A stretch of DNA of 33,894 nucleotides from a virus. A model generated the notes under the pieces. That model was given only the letters and a program-made list of their open reading frames with translations, did no database searches and was not told the origin of the DNA. This document shows positions 25,942 through 33,235 of the stretch, one piece after another. The stretch covers positions 1 to 33,894 of IMG/VR virus record IMGVR_UViG_3300022198_002824. One strand, 5' to 3'. Position 1 is the first letter of the stretch, and each line of letters opens with the position of its first letter. The translations under genes and the position numbers were made by a program.

Positions 25942-26951
25942 TGACAGTAACACTCAGAAGAACTATAGGAACAGCATTAACATACGATCAACTAGATGAC
26001 AACTTTGTTGATTACACCACATTCCGTGATAAATTTTCACAATCACAATGGATAGGTAGCAACGATGGTAAATTTTTATTTTATAATAACTCAACTGGTA
26101 AAATAGAACTTAAAGCACTTACATCAGGTGATTTATCAGGCGGGTTTAGTTCTAATTTTACAAGTTTACTTGCAACAAAAACGTCAGATGATATTGCTGA
26201 AGGACCAACAAAATTATACTATACAAGTTCAAGAGCTAACGCAGATTTTGATACAAGACTGGCTACAAAGTCAACAACTAATTTATCAGAAGGTTCAAGA
26301 CTGTATTATACTGATGCAAGAGTAGATGCAAGAATTAGTGCTCTAAACACAGACAGTTTATCAGAAGGTTCTACAAATTTATATTTTACTAATGCAAGAG
26401 CGGACACTAGAATTGGTAATGCAAGTTTAACAACACTTGCAAATGTTGATAATGTAGTAGCAGGCGATGATGGTAAAGTGTTATACTATGATCACTCAAC
26501 AACAAGTTTCAAATGGAAAGCAGATTCATTTACTGCAACACTAACAGCACTCACAGACGTTGCGGCAGTTACCTCTGCAGATAACGGAAAAGTTTTATAT
26601 TACGATCATCCATCTACAAGTTTTAAATGGCAAATTGATCCTCAAAAATCATTTAATGTTAGTAGTACTGGTATTACTATGACTGCTGGTGAACAGTATG
26701 CATTTAATACAAACAGTTCACCATTAACAGTAACATTGCCGTCAACTGCGGCTACAGGTCAATCAATATTGATTATTGATGCTGGGCATTACTTTGGTAC
26801 AAACAACTTAACAATTGGTAGAAATGGTAACACCATTAACGGAGTAGCATCAAATCTAATACTTGCTACTAGTGGTCAAAGTGTTGGATTATTATGGAAC
26901 GGATCAGGGTGGGTAACATATATGGGTTTCAACACAGCAATATATGGGTAG
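25941..26951 (+). CDS. Tail-fibre-type protein with repeat shaft
   Basis: 336 aa. The N-terminus TVTLRRTIGTALTYDQLDDN is a variant of the attachment motif of the preceding protein. Residues about 82-160 hold three shaft repeats of the form L-S-E-G-S-x-N-L-Y-Y-T-x-A-R-x-D-x-R-I, common in trimeric phage fibres. A further pair of repeats reads DDGKVLYYDHSTTSFKWKAD and DNGKVLYYDHPSTSFKWQID. The C-terminal domain (residues about 240-336) has GRNGNTINGVASNL and ends GFNTAIYG, paralleling the 27719-28795 protein (NKLAVYG). It starts one base before the upstream stop ends, with GGAG ten bases upstream. Confidence 0.8.
   Translation: MTVTLRRTIGTALTYDQLDDNFVDYTTFRDKFSQSQWIGSNDGKFLFYNNSTGKIELKALTSGDLSGGFSSNFTSLLATKTSDDIAEGPTKLYYTSSRANADFDTRLATKSTTNLSEGSRLYYTDARVDARISALNTDSLSEGSTNLYFTNARADTRIGNASLTTLANVDNVVAGDDGKVLYYDHSTTSFKWKADSFTATLTALTDVAAVTSADNGKVLYYDHPSTSFKWQIDPQKSFNVSSTGITMTAGEQYAFNTNSSPLTVTLPSTAATGQSILIIDAGHYFGTNNLTIGRNGNTINGVASNLILATSGQSVGLLWNGSGWVTYMGFNTAIYG
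26820..26837 (+). repeat. 18-base identity shared with another fibre gene (copy 1)
   Basis: AGAAATGGTAACACCATT occurs here and again at 28670-28687, in the matching place of the C-terminal domain of a second fibre gene. It contains the inverted repeat AATGGT-aac-ACCATT. It could support homologous exchange between fibre tips. Confidence 0.75.
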
Positions 26952-26962
26952 TTTATAAAATA

Positions 26963-26970
26963 CATAAATA
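26963..26970 (+). promoter_or_regulatory. NATAAATA late promoter
   Basis: CATAAATA, 15 bases before the ATG at 26985, in the 33-base gap between two structural genes. It fits the late consensus. The leader would be only about 10 bases, and no good ribosome site is seen before 26985. Confidence 0.5.
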
Positions 26971-26984
26971 TAATATAAGTTAAT

Positions 26985-27629
26985 ATGGAAAAACACATGA
27001 ACAAAGAAACAGACAAGCAACAAGACCAGCACGTAGATGAAGGTGCTAGAGTAAAAATGCAAGGACACTTGCTGATTCGAGATGCTGAAACTGGCGAAGA
27101 ACTAGTAAACAAACGCAACGCAATCCACTTTGGTAACATGGCGTTTGTTATAGCAAATGCACTATCTTATTGGCAAACAGAAAACAATGGCATCTATCAT
27201 ATGGCATTTGGTAATGGTGGTTCAGATGTACTAAACACTGGAGCAATCAACTATAAAACCACAAACACAGGTACAATTAGAGATGATTCAGCAGGTTTGT
27301 ACAACAAAACTTATGAAAAACTAATTGGTCAAAGTGCAACCACTGATAGCAAAAACAATGTTAGTATTGTTACAAGTTCGAGTTCATACACAGATTTACA
27401 GATAACATGTACGTTAGATTTTGGTGAGCCATCAGCTCAAGCAACATCTGACACAGCAACATCAGATTCATCAACAGATTATATATTTGATGAACTAGGA
27501 ATTTATGCATACAATTCTAATGGTATTAGCAGTGAATATTTGCTTACCCATGTGATTTTTCACCCTGTACAAAAGAGTTTGAACAGGGTTATTGAAATTG
27601 TATACACAATTAGAGTTCAACTACAATAA
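26985..27629 (+). CDS. Virion structural protein of T4-like marine phages
   Basis: 214 aa. The N-terminal region KMQGHLLIRDAETGEELVNK and NAIHFGNMAFVIANAL, followed by MAFGNGGSDVLNTGAINY, matches a protein I recognise as recurrent in the tail-fibre cluster of marine T4-like phages; its exact position in the particle is not known to me. The C-terminal half is beta-rich and contains YIFDELGIY and VIEIVYTIRVQLQ. The first ATG (26985) lacks a clear ribosome site; the ATG at 26997 is an alternative. The first 20 residues are highly charged and may be flexible. Confidence 0.65.
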   Translation: MEKHMNKETDKQQDQHVDEGARVKMQGHLLIRDAETGEELVNKRNAIHFGNMAFVIANALSYWQTENNGIYHMAFGNGGSDVLNTGAINYKTTNTGTIRDDSAGLYNKTYEKLIGQSATTDSKNNVSIVTSSSSYTDLQITCTLDFGEPSAQATSDTATSDSSTDYIFDELGIYAYNSNGISSEYLLTHVIFHPVQKSLNRVIEIVYTIRVQLQ

Positions 27630-27663
27630 TTTCTTGCTTTTTGTACTCAAATTGTAATATTAT

Positions 27664-27671
27664 TATAAATA
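27664..27671 (+). promoter_or_regulatory. T4-type late promoter
   Basis: Exact TATAAATA, 47 bases upstream of the ATG at 27719. A strong ribosome site AAGGAG lies at 27704-27709. Expected transcription start is near 27677. Confidence 0.7.
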
Positions 27672-27679
27672 TAAACTAA

Positions 27680-27698
27680 GTAGTATATATTGTACTAC
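27680..27698 (+). other. Predicted 5'-leader hairpin
   Basis: GTAGTA (27680-27685) pairs with TACTAC (27693-27698) around a 7-base loop. It begins only about 3 bases after the predicted late transcription start, so the message would carry a 5'-terminal stem-loop before its ribosome site. A six-pair stem is modest. Confidence 0.4.
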
Positions 27699-27718
27699 AA
27701 TATAAGGAGAGCGACACT

Positions 27719-28795
27719 ATGTCATATACAGTAAATAATACCAGAGGATCAGTTGTTTCAACTGTTAATAATGGTACAACAGCATCAGTTGGTGGTATTA
27801 CACTTATTGGTAAAAACTATACAGGATATGGTGAGCTTATCGCAGAAGATTTTGTAAAAATTTTAGAAAACAGTGCTAATGCTTCAGCACCAACTAGTCC
27901 GCTAGAAGGACAACTTTGGTGGGATACAACAAATCAATCATTAAAAGTTTATAATTCATCAACACAATGGCACCCAATGACTGTACACGTAGGTGCAACA
28001 TATCCACACACAACAACAATCGGTGCATTATGGTTTAACACTACAACAGGACAACTAAATGTTAATTCAGATGGTACAGGCAGTGGCTATAAACAATTAG
28101 CAGTAGCATCAGAAAGTTCATCTTCTGAAGTTATTAGTTTAACAGCAACGCAAGTTGACGACAATGTCTCAAATGCAAACGGTTATTCAGCATCAGATTC
28201 AATTGAAGTTATTGCACAAGTTTTAACTAAAGGAGACGGCACAACAAAAGATGTAATTCAAGTTTGGTCACCAGCACATTTTAGTTTTGCTAATCCAAGT
28301 AATCCAGGTTCAGTAGAACAAGCAATTTATGATACATTTACTGCAAATATTACAGTTTCATCAACAGAAATATCAACACAAGGTACACTAATACGTGGTG
28401 CTAACGTTCAAGATAATTTAGTCTCTGAAGGTGTTGAAGCAGACAGTTTAAGTACTGCGGGTCAAACAGTTATCGTTAACTCAGCAAGAAATTTTCAAAT
28501 TATATCAACATCATCAACTGTTGGTTCAGGAAGTGTTGGTACACAATTGGGTGTTAATACAACAGCAGGCCCAGTAACAGTTACGTTACCAGCGGCGCCG
28601 AGTGCAGGCGATGTAGTAACGGTAGTTGATTCACATCATCAGTGGGGTACAAATTCTTGTACAGTTTCTAGAAATGGTAACACCATTGACGGTGCAACAT
28701 CAGATTTAACATTAAATCAAACTGCACAACAACTTTCATTAATGTATAATGGTGCAGGTTGGAGAACATTTAACAAACTGGCTGTATACGGATAA
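27719..28795 (+). CDS. Tail-fibre-type protein
   Basis: 358 aa. The N-terminus SYTVNNTRGSVVSTVNNGTT, then TLIGKNYTGYGELIAEDFVK, is typical of a fibre family in marine phages. GQLWWDTTNQSLKVYN and GALWFNTTTGQLNVNSDG are a tandem repeat pair frequent in shaft proteins. The C-terminal domain (about 265-358) has VTVTLPAAPSAGD, SRNGNTIDGATSDLTL and YNGAGWRTF, the same domain as in the two fibre proteins upstream. It has its own perfect late promoter and strong ribosome site, suggesting high expression. Confidence 0.8.
   Translation: MSYTVNNTRGSVVSTVNNGTTASVGGITLIGKNYTGYGELIAEDFVKILENSANASAPTSPLEGQLWWDTTNQSLKVYNSSTQWHPMTVHVGATYPHTTTIGALWFNTTTGQLNVNSDGTGSGYKQLAVASESSSSEVISLTATQVDDNVSNANGYSASDSIEVIAQVLTKGDGTTKDVIQVWSPAHFSFANPSNPGSVEQAIYDTFTANITVSSTEISTQGTLIRGANVQDNLVSEGVEADSLSTAGQTVIVNSARNFQIISTSSTVGSGSVGTQLGVNTTAGPVTVTLPAAPSAGDVVTVVDSHHQWGTNSCTVSRNGNTIDGATSDLTLNQTAQQLSLMYNGAGWRTFNKLAVYG
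28670..28687 (+). repeat. 18-base identity shared with another fibre gene (copy 2)
   Basis: Second copy of AGAAATGGTAACACCATT (see 26820-26837), encoding RNGNTI in the same domain position. Neighbouring bases differ, so this is the longest conserved block between the two domains I noticed. Confidence 0.75.
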
Positions 28796-28811
28796 GATTT
28801 ATGAACTTAAT

Positions 28812-28819
28812 AATAAATA
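28812..28819 (+). promoter_or_regulatory. Possible NATAAATA late promoter
   Basis: AATAAATA in the 127-base gap before the 28923 gene. It fits the late consensus. The predicted leader would be about 100 bases and include the hairpin at 28833-28861. Confidence 0.45.
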
Positions 28820-28832
28820 CAGCATTTACAAG

Positions 28833-28861
28833 TTTTGTTTGTATGTCAAATGCAAACAAGA
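28833..28861 (+). other. Predicted stem-loop in the 127-base intergenic gap
   Basis: TTTTGTTTGTA (28833-28843) pairs with TGCAAACAAGA (28851-28861) around TGTCAAA, an 11-pair stem with two G-U pairs. No T-tract follows on the plus strand, so it is not a classic terminator. It may be a leader or processing element. Apart from this, a short CTTGCAAG palindrome and the ribosome site ATAGGAG, I see nothing else in the gap. Confidence 0.5.
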
Positions 28862-28922
28862 AAAGTCCTTGCAAGACTATAAAAAAAGCTAACAATACTA
28901 TTGCAATAGGAGAAAAATAAAT

Positions 28923-29861
28923 ATGGCATACCAACAAGGTGATACAATTACAACTAGTGAATATAACACATTCGCTGGTAATGTAAACACAATTATTGGT
29001 ACTGGCTCTGGTGATAGTGGTTACGGGTTGAGTGAAATCGCGACGATCTCAGCAGGTGACACAATTACTGCGGCACAATGGAATAGTTTACTTGCAGGTT
29101 TGCAAAAAGCGGCAAACCATCAAGGTTCAACAATTACTAATGCGTCGAATACAGTGACACAAGGCGGTAACATCCTTCCGTTATCTAACTTAGAGACAGA
29201 TATCACAACAATTACAACTAACAAACTAACAGCAAATGCGGCGAATATGGCAACTGACACTGGTGTAACTTCAACAAGAGCAACTTCTTGGGGAGGCACA
29301 GTTAAGCACATCTTTACAGTAACGTTTGCATCAGCAAACGCGGCAAGACACTTTTTTAACTCAGGTGGTGAAATTAGATTTGCTGGATCACGTTCGGGTG
29401 GTTCTTCAACAGATCAAAACACTAACTGGACTAACTTGTTATCAAATGCAGGTACAGTAAAATTTGCCGAAGGTGCAACAACATATACAGGTTCAGGTGG
29501 AACAGCGGCGGCAGTAGGTTTTGATGATTTAACAATTACAAATCAACAAATCTTTACAGCAACTGGTTCTGGTTCATACTCAGCAAACGATTGGACAATT
29601 TTAGCAAAAGCCAATGCGGCCTACGGTTCAGCAACTGTTATTACATTTGAAGTTCAATTTAATGATGACCACGCGGCGGCAACTGGTACATACACTGGTG
29701 GCGGTTTAGGTACTGCTCCAAACGAAGGTGCTGGTTGGACTGGTACTGATGCAGTTGATGGTACGTTAACTAGCACAATTACTACACTAAGAGCGGACAA
29801 CGCCTCTTATGTACAAGTTGCTAACCCAACGTTCTCAACAACTACAGAAGTTAGTGCGTAA
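28923..29861 (+). CDS. Virion structural protein, fibre-like
   Basis: 312 aa. The N-terminus AYQQGDTITTSEYNTFAGNV, then TIIGTGSGDSGYG and ITAAQWNSLLAGLQKAANHQ, matches a virion protein type common in marine phages, where Y/W-N-x-F/L stretches repeat. The rest is Thr/Ser/Gly/Ala-rich and beta-type, with FFNSGGEIRFAGSRSGGSST typical of that type. It uses GC-rich Ala-Ala codons unusually often. The ribosome site is ATAGGAG ten bases upstream. It is the last gene of the late module and ends 24 bases before a strong terminator. Structural role likely; position in the particle unknown. Confidence 0.7.
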   Translation: MAYQQGDTITTSEYNTFAGNVNTIIGTGSGDSGYGLSEIATISAGDTITAAQWNSLLAGLQKAANHQGSTITNASNTVTQGGNILPLSNLETDITTITTNKLTANAANMATDTGVTSTRATSWGGTVKHIFTVTFASANAARHFFNSGGEIRFAGSRSGGSSTDQNTNWTNLLSNAGTVKFAEGATTYTGSGGTAAAVGFDDLTITNQQIFTATGSGSYSANDWTILAKANAAYGSATVITFEVQFNDDHAAATGTYTGGGLGTAPNEGAGWTGTDAVDGTLTSTITTLRADNASYVQVANPTFSTTTEVSA

Positions 29862-29884
29862 TAACTAATTTAATATTAAATTAT

Positions 29885-29913
29885 AAAATAGGGCGGCAAC
29901 GCCCTATTTTTTT
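29885..29913 (+). terminator. Rho-independent terminator ending the late module
   Basis: An 11-base stem AAAATAGGGCG / CGCCCTATTTT with a GCAA tetraloop is followed by more T residues, seven in a row in all. The A-rich left side means it could also work in the opposite direction. It is the only strong intrinsic terminator I find in the window. Confidence 0.9.
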
Positions 29914-29923
29914 GACTTTTCGT

Positions 29924-29952
29924 TTGACAAATTCATAATTTAAGTGTATACT
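29924..29952 (+). promoter_or_regulatory. Sigma70-type promoter for the right-arm operon
   Basis: TTGACA (29924-29929), a 17-base spacer and TATACT (29947-29952). The -35 is a perfect consensus and the -10 differs at one base. A strong ribosome site GGAGGT (29964-29969) follows before ATG 29975. It begins 11 bases after the terminator, so it restarts transcription with host-type specificity. Confidence 0.8.
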
Positions 29953-29974
29953 TTTAAAAATATGGAGGTATATA

Positions 29975-30328
29975 ATGACAGACGATCGCTTACACAAAGC
30001 TCTTGAATTTGCAAACTACAGACAAACATTCTTTAACCAAAAGCAAATTCTCAAAAACAAAAGTGAAGCTCTGCTATCATATTCAACCCAAGGTGGTACT
30101 TTCAAAGTAACACAAGAGTTGATTGCGTTTGTTGGAACATTTGTGCAACAAGGTTACAATGAAATGGTATTGTTAGATGTTAATGAAAATCCAATCAAAA
30201 TTGATGATTTAAAAGCGTTCTTAACAGAAATTGTTTCAAGATACTTTGAAGTAACAAATGATTATCACAAACAGTATAGTGAAATGCAGACCAAAAGAAG
30301 AACAGCAAAACTAGTAGAACCGGCATGA
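29975..30328 (+). CDS. Conserved small phage protein of unknown function
   Basis: 117 aa. The N-terminus has HKALEFANYRQTFFNQKQIL, then a run of charged residues, GGTFKVTQELIAFVGTFVQQ and a D-x-x-x-x-P-I-K-I-D-D-L-K segment, ending in a helical K/R-rich tail. The pattern is mostly helical and soluble. I recall similar small proteins in T4-like marine phages at this type of junction, but no function. It is the first gene after a sigma70 promoter and overlaps the next gene by 4 bases (ATGA), so it is probably made early together with the glycosyltransferases. Confidence 0.7.
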   Translation: MTDDRLHKALEFANYRQTFFNQKQILKNKSEALLSYSTQGGTFKVTQELIAFVGTFVQQGYNEMVLLDVNENPIKIDDLKAFLTEIVSRYFEVTNDYHKQYSEMQTKRRTAKLVEPA

Positions 30329-31209
30329 GTCAAGGCATAGTATTATTTGCCCATAACAATACAGAAATTGATTATGGAAGTGTAGCAATTGCCAATGCTA
30401 CTATGATCAAACACCATATGGGTGTTAACAACATTACCTTGATTACCGATGAAGGTACTGTGCGTCATATGAATGATACTTGGGACAAAAACATAATTGA
30501 TTCAACATTTGAAAATGTAAAAGTTGTTAAAAGACGTAGAATTGACAACAACAAAAGATATAGAGATACTAGACATACAGTTAACCTGTTACCTTTTTAT
30601 AATATTAATAGATCAACAGTGTATACAGAAACACCATATGATGAAACACTTGTAATTGATGTTGACTATTTAATTTGCAATGATACTTTAAATGCTGTAT
30701 GGAATCACAAAGAAAATTTATTAATAAACAAACACAGTAGAGATTTATTAACTGGTAGACATGATTTAAATTTTGATAGAGTAGACGACTTTGGTATTGA
30801 CTTTTATTGGGCTACTGCTTTTTATTTTAGAAAGTCACCAGAAACAGAAATGTTTTTTAATCTACTAGAAGCCATTAAAGCAAATTATCCATATTTCAAA
30901 ACCATGTATGGTATAACAACATATAATTTTAGAAATGATCATGCATTTAGTATTGCAGTTCATATGTTTAATGGATTTGCTAACAGTGGACTAGTTAAAC
31001 ATTTACCTGTAGATTTTTTACAACACACATTAGATTATGATGAATTGTATGATGTTAATTCTAAAGGTTCATTATCATTTTTATTAGAAAAGACCAGCGA
31101 GCCAGGTAAATTTATTCCAGCACGTACCGATGGTGTTAATGTTCATGTAATGAACAAATATTCAATTGTACGACAAAGTAAAAAAATAGTGGAGATGTAC
31201 AGTGAGTAA
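30325..31209 (+). CDS. GT-A-type glycosyltransferase-like protein
   Basis: 294 aa. The strand-loop ETLVIDVDYLI places D112-V-D114 as the D-x-D metal/nucleotide-sugar motif of GT-A enzymes. The N-terminus GIVLFAHNNTEIDYGSVAIA, then NITLITD, is a plausible Rossmann-like half. A later RNDHAFSIAVHMF matches SADVVYAMSMKML in the 31753-32625 protein, and VNVHVMNKYS at the end parallels its GIVHYVTKNF. These features resemble the GT8-like group. No membrane segment is visible. Donor and acceptor are unknown. Confidence 0.65.
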   Translation: MSQGIVLFAHNNTEIDYGSVAIANATMIKHHMGVNNITLITDEGTVRHMNDTWDKNIIDSTFENVKVVKRRRIDNNKRYRDTRHTVNLLPFYNINRSTVYTETPYDETLVIDVDYLICNDTLNAVWNHKENLLINKHSRDLLTGRHDLNFDRVDDFGIDFYWATAFYFRKSPETEMFFNLLEAIKANYPYFKTMYGITTYNFRNDHAFSIAVHMFNGFANSGLVKHLPVDFLQHTLDYDELYDVNSKGSLSFLLEKTSEPGKFIPARTDGVNVHVMNKYSIVRQSKKIVEMYSE

Positions 31210-31753
31210 AATTATACTAACAGATATTGATGGTGTTGTACTAGATTGGAGTGGACACTTTAACAAATATCTTATGCAGTATCATCCTGAACAAAAATTA
31301 ATGAATCCAACTACATTTTCTCAAACAGAAGATATAGGAGTAATGATTGAAGATTTTAACAAGACTGCTTGGATTGGTTTTCTAGATGCACACAAAGATG
31401 CAAGAGAAATATTACCCATTTTAAAAAATGAAGGTTGGCAAATATATGGTTGTACATCTATGGGTTCTGATCAATATGCTAATGCATTGAGAAAACAAAA
31501 TATTGAAAATCTATTTCCAGATGTGTTTGCAAAATTGGACATTATTCCTTTTATGGAACCAAAAGGCAAATGGTTATCACAATGGAGAGGCAGTGGTGCT
31601 ATATGGGTAGAAGACAAATGGTCAAATGCAATAGCAGGTGCAGACATTGGATTAAAAACATATCTTATGAAGCATGAATATAATGCACAACACGATCACA
31701 CAGGCATAGAAAAAGTAGACAACTGGACACAGATCTACAACAAGGTTACATAA
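31202..31753 (+). CDS. HAD-superfamily phosphatase
   Basis: 183 aa with a GTG start, chosen because GGAG at 31191-31194 sits seven bases upstream and no ATG is available nearby. D8-I-D10-G (LTDIDGVVLDW) is HAD motif I with nucleophile D8. T85/S86 in YGCTSMG is motif II, K121 or K123 in EPKGKW is motif III, and E137-D138 in WVEDKWSNA is motif IV. The size and small cap resemble nucleotidase or polynucleotide/sugar phosphatases of the family. Its position between two glycosyltransferases favours a sugar-phosphate or nucleotide substrate, but this is inference. The start overlaps the previous stop by 8 bases. Confidence 0.75.
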   Translation: MSKIILTDIDGVVLDWSGHFNKYLMQYHPEQKLMNPTTFSQTEDIGVMIEDFNKTAWIGFLDAHKDAREILPILKNEGWQIYGCTSMGSDQYANALRKQNIENLFPDVFAKLDIIPFMEPKGKWLSQWRGSGAIWVEDKWSNAIAGADIGLKTYLMKHEYNAQHDHTGIEKVDNWTQIYNKVT

Positions 31754-32625
31754 TGAAACAGGGATATCTAGTAATAGCACAGAATACCAAAGACAGTGAC
31801 GGCAATACTATTGACTATGTACGTATGGCATACGCACTTGCTCTCAGCATTAAACACACACAAAAAGGCGTCAATAACGTCTCTGTAGCGGTGATTAACA
31901 AGCAAGATGTACCAACACACTATCAATGGGCGTTTGATGAAATTATTGAATTGCCATTTGAAGATGATGCACAAATGGCTGATTGGAAAATCAACAACAA
32001 GTGGAAATACTATCACTGCACACCATATGAACAAACAGTAATCCTAGACACAGATATGTTGTTTATGAGTGATGTAAGTCATTGGTGGGATTATCTAACA
32101 CAATGGGATATGATGGCTACAACTAATGTAAAAACCTATAGAGGAGAAACTGTTGTTGATAGGCACTATAGAAAAACATTTAGACCAAATTTATTACCAA
32201 ACGTTTACACAGCATTTTTTTATTTTAATAAAAAATCAGATATGGTAAATGAATATTTTAATGTTGTAGAAGACATATTTAGACGTTGGGAATACTATAG
32301 AGACTCTGCACTTGTATTACCAAAGCAAGAATTTTTAAGTGCTGATGTTGTGTATGCAATGTCAATGAAAATGCTAGACATTGTTGAACGTGCAACAAAT
32401 CCATCAATTGATTTTCCAACATTTACACACATGAAATCAAAAGTACAAGGTTGGCGTAGTGGTAGCACAGAAGATTGGACCAAACACATTGGTTCATATT
32501 TTACACCTCAGTGTAAATTAAAAATTGGAAATTATCAACAGAGTGGTATTGTACACTATGTTACTAAAAACTTTTTAACAGATAGTATGATTAAAACATA
32601 TGAAGAAGCAGTAATCAATGACTAA
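31753..32625 (+). CDS. GT-A-type glycosyltransferase-like protein
   Basis: 290 aa. D99-T-D101 in QTVILDTDMLFMSD is the D-x-D motif, preceded by a Rossmann-type N-terminal half (GYLVIAQN, ALALSIKHTQ, NNVSVAVINK). YTAFFYFNKKSDMVNEYFNV resembles the acceptor-side region of the paralogue at 30325-31209 (WATAFYFRKSPETEMFFNLL). The C-terminal GIVHYVTKNF places a His near a metal-binding site. It overlaps the HAD gene by one base (TAATG) and the next gene by 8. Sugar transfer is likely; substrates unknown. Confidence 0.7.
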   Translation: MKQGYLVIAQNTKDSDGNTIDYVRMAYALALSIKHTQKGVNNVSVAVINKQDVPTHYQWAFDEIIELPFEDDAQMADWKINNKWKYYHCTPYEQTVILDTDMLFMSDVSHWWDYLTQWDMMATTNVKTYRGETVVDRHYRKTFRPNLLPNVYTAFFYFNKKSDMVNEYFNVVEDIFRRWEYYRDSALVLPKQEFLSADVVYAMSMKMLDIVERATNPSIDFPTFTHMKSKVQGWRSGSTEDWTKHIGSYFTPQCKLKIGNYQQSGIVHYVTKNFLTDSMIKTYEEAVIND

Positions 32626-33232
32626 CACAAGAATATTATATTATGATTTAGAAACCAAAGACATTGTAAAGATTGCTCGTGAAGTAGAAGCAAATGTGAA
32701 TCATCCTTATTATGAAATATCATTTGATGATGTACGTGAATTTATTGACGGTACAAAAGTTCAATCACAGTATTATGTTAAATTAAATCCAAAAGACCCA
32801 ACAGATTTTTCAATACTTAAAAAAGAAATACATTTAGATATTAGAGAAATTGATAAAACACTAATTAATATTCCAAAAGGCAACGCAGAAGATTTAAGTT
32901 ATGATATTAGAGTTGTACATGACAAAAAACAAAAAACATTTAGTTTTGAATTTAATCCAACACTAAAAGCATACATGGCCAGCAAGTATCAACTGACTGG
33001 TAAAACACAAAAATTTACCAATCCAGAAATACTGGTGATTAATGGTACAAGTGTGTTAAACTTTTTTATAACTGAAACAGGCGACCCACATGACCTGTTT
33101 GCTAGTTATTATGTTCCTGTAACGCAACTGCTTACTCAGGATAAACTAACTGCTCCTTATAAAGGAGAACTACATTCTTGTAATGTGTTTACAAGAAGAA
33201 TATATGACGACTATTTGATGGTAGAGGTGTAA
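32618..33232 (+). CDS. Conserved phage protein of unknown function
   Basis: 204 aa. I do not recognise a domain. The N-terminus TNTRILYYDLETKDIVKIAR looks like a beta-alpha start. The middle is rich in alternating charged and aromatic residues (SYDIRVVHDKKQKTFSFEFN) typical of beta structure. The C-terminus has YVPVTQLLTQDKLTAPYKGE. It has no signal peptide, transmembrane segment or cysteine motif. It lies between two glycosyltransferase-like genes, overlapping the upstream one by 8 bases and 3 bases before the next, so it is likely to work with them. Confidence 0.65.
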   Translation: MTNTRILYYDLETKDIVKIAREVEANVNHPYYEISFDDVREFIDGTKVQSQYYVKLNPKDPTDFSILKKEIHLDIREIDKTLINIPKGNAEDLSYDIRVVHDKKQKTFSFEFNPTLKAYMASKYQLTGKTQKFTNPEILVINGTSVLNFFITETGDPHDLFASYYVPVTQLLTQDKLTAPYKGELHSCNVFTRRIYDDYLMVEV

Positions 33233-33235
33233 ACA

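Noticed and set aside
26128-26325. Plus-strand +1 frame rich in Gln within the fibre gene
   Set aside because: It arises from the repeated shaft codons in another frame and has no ribosome site.
28916-28923. AATAAATA match to the late promoter consensus
   Set aside because: It overlaps the start codon at 28923, so transcription would begin inside the gene; it is probably a chance match in A-rich leader DNA.
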